Shown here: positions 54,291-64,000 of the stretch, one piece after another
Position numbering within the stretch: position 1 is the first letter of the stretch
Layout: every line of letters starts with the position of its first letter
Source of the DNA: Delphinus delphis
Lineage: Eukaryota > Chordata > Mammalia > Artiodactyla > Delphinidae
Direction: 5' to 3'
Length of the DNA: 64,000 nucleotides
Assembly (NCBI RefSeq): GCF_949987515.2
Contig: NC_082688.1
Location: 75,706,731 to 75,770,730 of the forward strand
Position numbers and translations under genes: made by a program
The notes under the pieces: model-generated
Told to the model about the DNA's origin: nothing
Databases searched by the model: none
What the model saw: only the letters and a program-made list of their open reading frames with translations

Positions 54291-55880
54291 AATTTGGACT
54301 CTTTTGCTCCAGTCCAATGTTTTTCTTATCTTATTTGCAACTCTTTTGGAGGTACTACGTACAGGGAAAATGGCAGGAGCATTTGAAATGGAATTATTTA
54401 AAGTAGAGACAGTATCTAGCAGAGAAGAGGAAGCCTGAGACAGGCAGGAAAAGAATGGACAAATGGATCCTCTCTTACTAGTTCCTCTTATGTTCAAAAC
54501 AAATAGCAGCTGAATCATTGTCTTCAAGAGGCTTCCAATTTAGTTAGGAAAAAACAAAGAGGTAAAAAAAGAATGCTTATGATTTCTGTGATGTTCTAAG
54601 AAGACCAACTCCAAGTGATAAGAAGTCACAAAAATCTTGATAATTGATAAATTGGAAGTTACACAGATATGTGAGGAAACATTGCTGCCCCATAATCATA
54701 GTGGTTACAAATGAAAGTTAGACCATCATCTGACAATCGAGTTTATAAAAGCTTAGTTATTCATACACTTTGGGAGGGGGTGCTTGTTGCTTTTCAGGAT
54801 GCAGAGCTGAACTGGGGCACAGCTGGCCCACCCATCAGACTGAATATTACAATGTGAGCACCACTGGCGTGGACAACCCATGAACATAGATAAATGAGTT
54901 CTGGGAGCATGCAGGCTGCTTGATGTACCAGCATTGTTTTTGTCCAACTTGAACTCACAGAGCTCAATACATATAAATTCTCTCTTCCCTATCCTCCCTC
55001 CATTCCTTTTCTTTCTCTTTCAAACTTCAACTTATTTCAATATATGAGAAATAAGTGTATGTGTGTGTATGTTTAGAATCACTAACTTGATAGAAACTCA
55101 ATATTTTTTCCTAATCTTTAACAGCAATTTGTATTCAAATTTCTACTCACATTTAAGAAAATGGTGTACCCATGTCTATAAAATTCATCCATTAGCAAGT
55201 GGTTCTAAGTTAGAAAGCACTACAACTGAGAAAGCAGAAGCAGACCTTCTATTTGTGCCAATTCATTAAGTTTTCTTCTGTTAAAAACCACTATAATAAT
55301 ATTCAAGAGAATTTTTCAAAGAGGAAAAAAATCATTCTCATGTTTGTATTATAACTATTCCCATGTGCCCATGTTCCCATTCAATCTGTTCTTACAGTCT
55401 TACATATTTTTAAAATAGTTGAAATCATGATGTGTCATGTAATTTTGCTTTCTATTTTGATCGCTTTGCATACTGTAAGCATTTATCTATGCTGCTACCT
55501 AGTCTCTTTGTCAGGGTAGACAAAGCCAGTATACATGATGGGGAGATGGAAGGACATAAAAACTAGTGATCCTGGTTGGAACCAAGTTTCTCTCTCTTTT
55601 GAATCCCACTATATCAAAAACTCAGGATATGCAAACATTGCTGATTTTGACATATTTTTTTGAAATTACCCATCTAAATAAAGGGTGAACTTGAACCCAT
55701 TGTGTGGGTAATTTAACCAGAAGGTAACATGTTTTCTTTTTAAGGACAATGAAATAACTGAATTAGCCTTCAGTATGAGAAATACAACTTGTATGACATC
55801 CATATTGGAACACTGGAAACACTAGCTTTTTATTAACTTAGCTTTATGATACAGTGCATTGTTTTTAAAAAAGGAAGTAT
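54291..55880. other. Unassigned intron, 1.6 kb
   Basis: No repeat or gene recognised. Short TG run at 55058-55072. Confidence 0.4.
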
Positions 55881-55884
55881 TATG

Positions 55885-57910
55885 CAATACAATCATTGTG
55901 ATAAACCATATTAACAAATTGAAGGAGAAAAACCAAATGATCATCTCAATAGATACAGAAAAAGCTTTTGACAAAATTCAACACCCATTTATGATAAAAA
56001 CCCTCCAGAAAGTAGGCATAGAGGGAACTTACCTCAACATAATAAAGGACATATATGACAAACCCACAGCCAACATCGTTCTCAATGGTGAAAAACTGAA
56101 ACCATTTCCTCTAAGATCAGGAACAAGACAAGGTTGCCCGCTCTCACCACTATTATTCAACATAGTTTTGGAAGTTTTAGCCACAGCAATCAGAGAAGAA
56201 AAAGAAATACAAGGAATCCAAATTGGAAAAGAAGAAGTAAAGCTGTCACTGTTTGCAGATCACATGATACTATACACAGAGAATCCTAAAGATGCTACCA
56301 GAAAGCTACTAGAGCTAATCAATGAATTTGGTAAAGTAGCAGGATACAAAATTAATGCACAAAAATCTCTTGCATTCCTATACACTAATGATAAAAAATC
56401 TGAAAGAGAAATTAAGGAAACACTCTTATTTACCACTGAAACAAAAAGCATAAAATACCTAGGAATAAACCTACCTAGGGAGACAAAAGACCTGTATGCA
56501 GAAAACTATTAGACACTGATGAAAGAAATTAAAGATGATACAAACAGATAGAGAGAGATACCATGTTCTTGGATTGGAAGAATCAACATTGTGAAAATGA
56601 CTCTACTACCCAAAGTAATCTACAGATTCAATGCAATCCATATCAAGCTACCAATGGCATTTTTCACAGAACTAGAACAAAAACTTTCACAATTTGTATG
56701 GAAACACAAAAGACCCCGAACAGCCAAAGCAATCTTGAGAAAGAAAAATGGAGCTGGAGGAATCTGGCTCCCAGACTTCGGACTATACTACAAAGCTACA
56801 GTAATCAATACAGTATGGTCCTGGCACAAAAACAGAAATATAGATCAATGGAACAGGACAGAAAGCCCAGAGATAAATCCACGCACATATGGTCACCTTA
56901 TCTTTGATAAAGAAGGCAAGAATATACAGTGGAGAAAAGACAGCTTCTTCAATAAGTAGTGCTGGGAAAACTGGACAGCTACATGGAAAAGAATGAAATT
57001 AGAACACCCCCTAACACAATACACAGAATACAACATACACAAAAATAAACTCAAAATGGATTCAAGACCTAAATGTAAGGCCAGACACTATAAAACTCTT
57101 AGAGGAAAACATAGGCAGAACACTCTATGACATAAATCACAGCAAGATCCTTTTTGACCCACCTCCTAGAGAAATGGAAGTAAAAACAAAACAAAAAAAA
57201 CCCAAATGGGACCTAATGAAACTTAAAAGCTTTTGCACAGCCAAGGAAACCATAAACAAGACCAAAAGACAACCCTCAGAATGGGAGAAAATATTTGCAA
57301 ATGAAGCAACCAACAAAGGATTAATCTCCAAAATTTACAAGCAGCTCATGCAGCTCAAAATCAAAAAATCAAACAACCCAATCCAAAAATGGGCAGAAGA
57401 CCTAAATAGACATTTCTCCAAAGAAGATATACAAAGTGCCAACAGACACATGAAAGGATGCTCAACATCACTAATCATTAGAGAAATGCAAATCAAAACT
57501 ACAATGAGGTATCACCTCACACCAGTCAGAATGGCCATCATCAAAAAATCTACACACAATAAATGCTGGAGAGGGTGTGGAGAAAAGGGAACCCTCTTGC
57601 ACTGTTGGTGGGAATGTAAATTGATACAGCCAGTATGGAGAACAGTATGGAGGTTCCTTAAAAAACTAAAAGTAGAACTACCATATGACCCAGCAATCCC
57701 ACTACTGGGCGTATACCCTGAGAAAACCATAATGCAAAAAGAGTCATGTACCACAATGTTCATTGCAGCTCTATTTACAATAGCCCAGACATGGAAGCAA
57801 CCTAAGTGTCCATCAATCAGATGAGTGGATAAAGAAGTTGTGGCACATATATGCAATGGACTATTACTCAGCCATAAAAAGAAACGAAAGTGAATTATTT
57901 GTAGTGAGGT
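55885..57910 (+). pseudogene. L1 ORF2 remnant with mutated RT active site
   Basis: The 217-aa frame (55859-56512) holds RT palm motifs: [15 protein letters not shown], then [18 protein letters not shown], and then [10 protein letters not shown] in place of the FADD box (GAT CAC at 56258-56263). A stop ends it after AENY. Later frames cover the post-RT region (56591-56959) and the Cys-rich C-terminus (57174-57824; C-x3-C-x7-H-x4-C within [18 protein letters not shown]). Neither half is functional. Confidence 0.9.
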
Positions 57911-58364
57911 GGATGGACCTAGAGTCTGTCATATAGAGTGAAGTAAGTCAGAAAGAGAAAAACAAATACTGTATGCTAACACATATATATGGAATCTAAA
58001 AAAAGAAAAAAAAAATGGTTCTGAAGAACCTAGGGGCAGGACAGGAATAAAGACGCAGATATAGAGAATGGACTTGAGGACATGGGGAGGGGGAAGGGTA
58101 AGCTGGGACGAAGTGAGAGAGTGGCATGGACATATATACACTAGCAAATGTAAAATAGATAGCTAGTGAGAAGGAGCTGCATAGCACAGGGAGAGCAGCT
58201 CAGTGCTTTGTGACCACCTTGAGGGGTGGGAGGGAGACGGAAGAGGGAGGAGATATGGGGACATATGTATACATATAGCTGATTCACTTTGTTATACAGC
58301 AGAAACTAACACACCACTGTGAAGCAATTATACTCTAATAAAGATGTTAAAAAAATAAATAAAA
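55885..58364 (+). mobile_element. 5'-truncated L1, 2.5 kb
   Basis: Begins inside the ORF2 reverse transcriptase (ATCATTGTGATAAACCATAT), continues to the ORF2 end, and closes with the TACTCTAATAAAGATGTTAA end and an A-rich tail. Same group as the tails at 26703 and 40586. No clean TSD was found: TACAGTGCATTGTTT at 55852 and TACAGTGTATTATTT at 58379 are similar but not adjacent to the element ends. Confidence 0.92.
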
Positions 58365-58424
58365 TGCCAGACAGAATTACAGTGTATTATTTAAATATAG
58401 CATATTTGTGAATGTACAGAAGAC

Positions 58425-58535
58425 TATTAGATCCTTAAAGGTAGGGATTTTTGTCTGATTCATTGTTCTTCTCCTCACAACTTACAGCACTGTGATATAC
58501 AAGTAGCATATGATCCATAAAAGTTCATTGAACTA
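58425..58535 (+). mobile_element. L2 3' end, sense
   Basis: GATCCTTAAAGGTAGGGATT, TTTGTCTGATTCATTGTTCT and AAGTTCATTGAACTAAATTG. Confidence 0.65.
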
Positions 58536-58980
58536 AATTGATCTTAGCTTCAAAATAATCAGTGAGCAGGGGACATATCTTTCTGACAAATCTAAGCCAG
58601 TTTGTAACCTAAGTTCTGACACTTATCAGATGAGTCATTTAGGGCATGTACCATTCAACTTTGTTGGTGGAATATATACGCTCAAATCTGAAAAGCTAGT
58701 ACCTTGAGTAATTTTGCCATTTCAGCCACGGAGTAAATCAATTAACTGATTGCTGACTCCAGCAGCATTCAGACCACGTGGCCTTTTATATTCTGTCGCT
58801 TTGTTTAAATTCAGTTTGAGTGTGCATATTCACCTTATAGAGAGTGTATATTATATAATACCCAGGTCAGAAAAGAGTTCCAAATGAAACCCACGGCCCC
58901 TGCTGTATCCTCTCAGAGGACTGGCCCCCTGGTAACCCCTGTCTCAGTCTGTAATCGTGTATTTGTGTGGTTACCTGGTT
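58536..58980. other. Unassigned intron
   Basis: No repeat or gene recognised. Confidence 0.4.
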
Positions 58981-58984
58981 ATAG

Positions 58985-59115
58985 CACATACCCCTCAGAG
59001 TCTGTAATGACCATGAGAGCAGAGGCTGCATCTGTTGGTGTATTATTTTATCCCTAGAGTTTGGTACAGTCTCTGGTCCATAGCGCATATCCAAAAAAGG
59101 CAGCTGAACAAATTA
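58985..59115 (+). mobile_element. L2 3' end, sense
   Basis: CATGAGAGCAGAGGCTGCAT, TTATCCCTAGAGTTTGGTAC and GTCTCTGGTCCATAGCGCAT. Confidence 0.6.
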
Positions 59116-61435
59116 CTGAAATCCAAGGGAAAACACAATTGGAGCTGAGTTTTGAAGACAGGTGAAAGAATTGATCTAGCAGCAAGATGAGAAAAGGCCA
59201 ACAAGTAGGGTGAGGGCTTGAAATGGGGTTGTGGGTTCGGGTAGAAAGACTGGAGAAGATCCCTAAGGAATGCCTCTTAATACAGCAGGCGCCTCTGTGT
59301 CTTAGGAGCAGGTATGTACATAACAGGAGTTCCTTCCAGAAACAGGTTTGTGTTTTTATCTGACTTGATTTCTAAACCCATCAAGAAGCCCAATAATACT
59401 GAGTAGGCATGGACATGAGAGGCTTGTTTCCTTAGACACACCTTTGTCATGCAAGAAGAGGAAACTTCCATGATGCCCATAATTAGGCAGTGTTTCTCAA
59501 AGTGGCCAGTTACTGCTTACTGTGGTTTCCCTCCCCAGAAAAAGGAAAAACTTAACCATTTTCCCAAGAGCACATGACTCTCACCCGGGTAAACTTTTTA
59601 TTTCCCAAAGGGTGTGATCAGCTGAGATCATACAGATTTAATGGTGCTCCGTCAAATAGCCATGTCAGACATTTTCCACTATTCTATAATGTTCTGTGTC
59701 CACCATGGACACTTTAGAAGTTTGGAATTTGCATAGCCATGTCACCCTTAGGTGATTTAATTACCATGTTACTTTATCCTGGTCTGGTGATGGAATAATC
59801 ATATCTTGTGCTTCCCAACTCCTCTGAGATGATGTCAGAACAAATTGAGGGTTCCAGAATTTTCCTCAGGTCCTCCTTTTCCCTCTTCTGTCTCCCTTTC
59901 TCTTGCCAGTTCTGTTTCCCATCTCCTTTTTTTCCCCATAGTTTATATCTATGTCTCCATACATCCTCAGATATGCGGTATCCAGCGTCCCAAATTGGTG
60001 TACTTATTTTGTACATAGAAAGTTCAATTTTTACCTCCTCCCAAAGTTTTATTCAAAGAATATGGCTGCTCCCAAGTGTCCCATTGGGCTGTAGGCCTAT
60101 ATATTTTGAGTGTGTTATGTTTGAGTGATTTCTGTCTGAGATTCCTTTCAGCTACTGGGGGAAGTAAAATGGCCACAAGTTGGATATATTTTGGATATAT
60201 TTTCAATACATCATCTCTTATTTTGATTGTAGCTTTGACAGAAATGCATTTTGCAAATCCCCACCTCTCCAGGGCAGGCAAGTCAAAAGAGGAAGAAGAA
60301 AAGCTTTGTGAGAAAGCATCCAAAATGCATAGATGGCCTTATCATTTTGAGATAACCAACCTGGCCCAGTATTCCTTCTTTGTCTGATTTCTATTAAAGC
60401 TATTAAGAATGGATTCAGTGGACGCACTTTCTATCTTCCTAGAGATGTAAACCCCGGTGGCATCAGAATCATATGAATAGGACTGTATGTACTGATAAGC
60501 AATTATCACTGGGGTAAAAAGAAGAATGATAAGGTCTAAGACTATCACAGGGCAAAGACATAAAGGTTTATTTCCAGTGTTATCAGAAGAGCTTTTCTTA
60601 GCCACGCAAAGCTCCTTCTGGGAGAGAAAAAGGAAGAGAAAAGCATAAGGGTAGATTATATTTCTTGCAAACATTTATCAATCAAAACAGGAAACTCTGA
60701 ATGCAAAATTGAAACACAATCACAAAGTCAATTTTAAATGGGTGGAAAAGCCACAGAAAACATGGGCCTTCTGAGAATTAAAAGGAAGAAATCCTTATTT
60801 AAGATTAAAAAAAAAAATCCTTACCAGAGATCAAAATAGAGAGGGGCTATGAGAGAGAGGAATTGTGAGGAGATTGCTTTTACAAATGATTTGGGATTGA
60901 AATAATTTATATGGCTTGTATTCTGCCATTGAACACAAGATGGAAAATTTATAGAACTATAGAAAATGGCCTGCATTAGATCAGAACTATAAAAAGTAGA
61001 ACACAAGCTCAACTCCAGGGACCCAGTGAGATTTTTTGTTGTTGTTGTTAGGAAATACAAGTTGTTCACGAAATGCAATTTTAATCATGAACTTGAGGAT
61101 GATGTACATGAATTCCAACAAATCTTTTTAACGACAGTATCTTTTGCCCCAATAGGTCGACAATGATTTCTCAAGGAAAGATGAAAACTCTATGAGGAAA
61201 CACTTCCTACTTTGTGTTCTTTCTTAAGGACATCCTGTCTGAAACGAAAATTTCAAGGCATCAGCCAGTTCAGAAGCTAACTAGCAGATCAAAGAATGCT
61301 AAAATGGTTTATCACGATCAACCTCTATGGTTCTATGTCTCAGAAATGCCTTCCACTGAAACTGACAGCAAAACTTAACAAATATTTAGGATTGAACAAA
61401 TTTAGGAGCCAATGATCCTCATATACTGAGCTAGT
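59116..61435. other. Repeat-poor intron, 2.3 kb
   Basis: No confident repeat or gene. Opposing frames at 59774-60387 (up to 106 aa) and 60342-60674 minus (110 aa) have no recognisable domains. Short (GTT)n at 61037-61050. Confidence 0.4.
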
Positions 61436-61439
61436 CTCA

Positions 61440-61600
61440 TTCATTTCATACATTCACTCATTGCAACAATTATTTTTTGAACACCTGATATGTGTTAAGC
61501 ACTGGACTAAGTGCTGGGGATGCTGAAGTGAACAAACAGACAAGACACCTGCCCTCTTGTGACCTGTCATATAGCAAACTTGAATTTCACTACCCTGTTA
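61440..61600 (-). mobile_element. L2 3' end, antisense
   Basis: TTTTTGAACACCTGATATGT, GTTAAGCACTGGACTAAGTG, CTGGGGATGCTGAAGTGAAC and ACACCTGCCCTCTTGTGACC are in reversed L2 order. Confidence 0.75.
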
Positions 61601-61659
61601 GTTTGCAGTTAAATTTTTTCTAAGCCAAGAACTCCTTTTTCAAACAAATTCACTTATAA

Positions 61660-61775
61660 CACATAGAATAGCAGACTCTTATAGACAGAAGGGATATTAG
61701 AAAAAAATCTCAGATGCAGGTCATCTAGCCCAAATCCTTAACCTAAAAAAGATGTGAAATCTAGAGTCCCTTGTC
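61660..61775 (-). mobile_element. MIR3-like fragment, antisense
   Basis: TATAGACAGAAGGGATATTA, CAGGTCATCTAGCCCAAATC and AAAAAAGATGTGAAATCTAG resemble reversed MIR3. Confidence 0.5.
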
Positions 61776-62980
61776 CCGGGTCTTATCTTCATCACAACGA
61801 GTCCTGAAAGCCAGGAAATGATGATATGCACAATAATAACTGAAACCTGAGAAAATGCTTTATAGAAGAATTTAAACAACTGCATTGGTAGAAGAGGTAG
61901 GCAGGAAAGGCAAAAAGACAGAGCCATGCATGACAAAAGCAAAGAAACTGTCTAGTAGCAAACAGAGCCTTGAGATTACAATGTCCAAAAATGAGCGGTA
62001 AACCTGACTGTGAAGATGTCCTTTTAATTATTTTCTCTCCAAAAAGATAATCCCACTTATCTTTATTTCTGGAGCCTAAAATGGCTCTATTGAGAGTTAA
62101 AATGAAATGTCCTTGGTGGACCCTCTCTCAGTCACTAAATGCCCTTATGAATAGAACAAAATGTTGGAAAAAAAGCGATAGGAAATGATTTCTATCATTT
62201 TTACAGCTAACTTCTGACGAATTAACTCATACCTATTCAAAGTCTGTACCACTGAAACTGCCATACCTGAGAGTTGCAGAGCAATGTATGGTTTCCTAAG
62301 TACTTCTTAAATATAAAAATTATCACATTTTATTTTCATAACAACTCTCTGATGGTTGGATGGACAGCTACACCAATTTCTATTCTACTGATGAGAAGAA
62401 CACTTAAGTCAAAAGAAATCAAGATTTTAGATCACGTTTTCTGGCTCCTGGTTTGGTCTTCCTTCCATTGTATCACAGGGCCACTCACCAGCAGCCTAAT
62501 GTCCAAAAGGCTCAGCAGCTGGACTCCTTCTCTCTTATAACGTTCACGCAGCATCTTCCAAGGAGCTTGGGCAGTGAGGATGCTCAATGCATGTTTACTG
62601 AATAACCATTTTTACTTTGAAATCAGGGTCTTTTATTATATATTTTAACATTGCTCCCAGCTTATACATCTGTCTGCAAAATTACCCCACCCGCCTCTCA
62701 AGAGAGGTCTGCAAAGGTGGGCAGACTTTCTGTGAAAAGCAACAAAGTAGGGAAAAACTGAAAGGTATTATTTTGAGTTGCAAACTGATGGAAAATACTA
62801 AACTTTAACCTAATTTCCTTATGGTATTTCTCAGCATTCTGGTATTTATCTGCCCTGTAACCATAACTTGTCTGCTCTTACAAAATACACATCTTTCCAT
62901 TTTATATATATATGACAAATAATATGTATAATATATAATGTAACTTACGCAAATATAACCAGAAGGGCACAGTGTACACC
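61776..62980. other. Unassigned intron
   Basis: No confident repeat or gene. TA-rich run at 62903-62945. Confidence 0.4.
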
Positions 62981-62984
62981 TCCC

Positions 62985-63194
62985 AAATCACAGAAAACAT
63001 CAAAGCTAAGTATAATTCTACTCTCACTATCTCTATTCAAATTGTGCTGGAGTTTCTACCCAGGGCAATTAGGCAAGAAAAAGAAGTAAAACTTTTTGTT
63101 GAAGATATATGATCTTGCATATAGAAAATCCAAGGAAATCCACTTAAAATATCAGAGCTAATAAATGAGTTCATTGAGGATTCAGGATATCCTG

Positions 63195-63243
<49 letters not shown>

Positions 63244-64000
63244 TTATCTACCTACCTACGTATCTATCTATATTAGTTATATTTGTATGCATTAGCAGTG
63301 AAAATCTGGAAATGAAATTAGGAAAACAATTCCATTTACAAAAGCATCAAGAAGAATATAGTACTTAGGAATACATTTAACAAAAGAAATGCAAAACTAT
63401 AAAACGTTGTTGAAAGAAGTTTTAGCAGACATAAATAAATGGAAAGACACCCTACATTCATGGATTGGAAGATTTAATATTGTTAAGATGACAGTAATTT
63501 CCAAAGTGAATTACAGATTCAGTGTAATCCCTATCAAAATCCCAGTTGCCTGCTTTGCAGAAATGGAAAAGTTGATCTTAAAATTCATATGGAATTACAA
63601 GGGGCACAAGTAGCCAAAACAATCTTGAAAAAGAAGAATAAAGTTGGAAGACTTCCACTTCCTGATTTAAAAACGTACTACAAAGTAACAGCAGTCAAAA
63701 CATTGTGGTACTCACATAAGGATAGACATATAGACCAATGGCATAGAATGGAGAGTCCAAAAATAAATCCTTATAGCTATAGTTACTGATTTTTTGATAA
63801 GGTGCCAAGACAATACAAAGGTGAAATAATAGTTTTTTCAATAAATAATCCTGGCACAACTGGGTAGCCATATGCAAAAGTTAACTCAAATGGAAAACAT
63901 AGGATTAAATCTTAACCATCCTGGGTTAAGTAAAGCCCCCTTAGATACAACACTAAAAAGCACAAGTGATGAAAATAAAAGATAAATTGTACTCCATCAA
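62985..64000 (+). mobile_element. Old L1 ORF2, runs off the window
   Basis: The sequence GCAATTAGGCAAGAAAAAGA, then ATATAGAAAATCCAAGGAAA, then after a microsatellite AATACATTTAACAAAAGAAA, TTCATGGATTGGAAGATTTA, CAGTGTAATCCCTATCAAAA and GGTACTCACATAAGGATAGA is L1 ORF2 from the RT onward. The FADD region is destroyed near 63094-63112. Open pieces remain at 63389-63613 and 63589-63789. Confidence 0.82.
63193..63275. repeat. (TATC)n microsatellite
   Basis: About 12 uninterrupted CTAT units followed by variants (TTAT, CTAC, GTAT). It lies inside the old L1 and separates two parts of its ORF2. The frame at 63165-63368 is a translation of this tract. Confidence 0.96.

Noticed and set aside
55852..58395. 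TACAGTGCATTGTTT and TACAGTGTATTATTT as TSD of the 2.5-kb L1
   Set aside because: They differ at two positions and each is separated from the L1 end by about 15-20 bp, so they are not a proper TSD.
5449..64000. MicroRNA genes known from LINGO2 introns in other mammals (the miR-873/876 cluster)
   Set aside because: I did not see their mature sequences. To my knowledge they lie much further upstream in the gene.
1..64000. CRISPR array, operon, insertion sequence or bacterial defence system
   Set aside because: The sequence is mammalian. The periodic repeats are microsatellites and the mobile elements are LINEs, SINEs, an LTR and DNA transposons.

Overview
The window is mammalian nuclear DNA, almost certainly from a cetacean. 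The evidence is eight copies of the tRNA-derived CHR family of SINEs, several of them young with clean target-site duplications (TSDs), together with the LINE-1 type of whales and hippos, older mammalian repeats (MIR, L2, MaLR, hAT and Tigger remnants), and no ruminant BovB or Bov-A. The species cannot be named from the sequence.

There is one host protein-coding gene. The complete, uninterrupted coding exon of LINGO2 (606 aa, LRR plus Ig transmembrane protein of neurons) lies on the minus strand at 3592-5412, with 36 nt of 5' UTR and a good splice acceptor just upstream (exon edge at 5448). Its 3' UTR runs leftwards, with overlapping AATAAA signals near 3270. Since the acceptor shows that transcription enters from the right, about 58 kb from 5449 to 64000 should be intron in front of the coding exon, or could hold unrecognised non-coding exons. 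Positions 1 to about 3240 are 3' flank.

Layout: 0-2.4 kb, hAT and Tigger (MER8-like) remnants and a minimal tRNA-head SINE. 3.2-5.5 kb, LINGO2. 5.5-12 kb, MIR, a CHR SINE, and old L1 and L2 in both orientations. 12-23.7 kb, repeat-poor intron with a 112-bp near-perfect palindrome at 16405-16516. 23.8-29.7 kb, an old L1 insertion bounded by matching 11-bp TSDs; its endonuclease region is deleted and it carries a younger nested L1 tail. 29.7-45 kb, MIR, MER5A, short L1 tails (one of only 66 bp, one twin-primed), CHR SINEs and an L2. 45-52.9 kb, sparse repeats, a MaLR LTR and a long GA tract. 52.9-58.4 kb, a pair of long CHR SINEs, an L1 tail and a 2.5-kb L1 with a broken reverse-transcriptase motif. 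58.5-64 kb, mostly unique sequence ending in an old L1 split by a (TATC)n tract.

No operon, CRISPR, tRNA gene or novel protein system is present. All long reading frames other than LINGO2 are L1 remnants, SINE translations or unsupported chance frames. The most notable unexplained object is the 112-bp spacerless palindrome. The next most informative features are retroposition end-products with readable TSDs.
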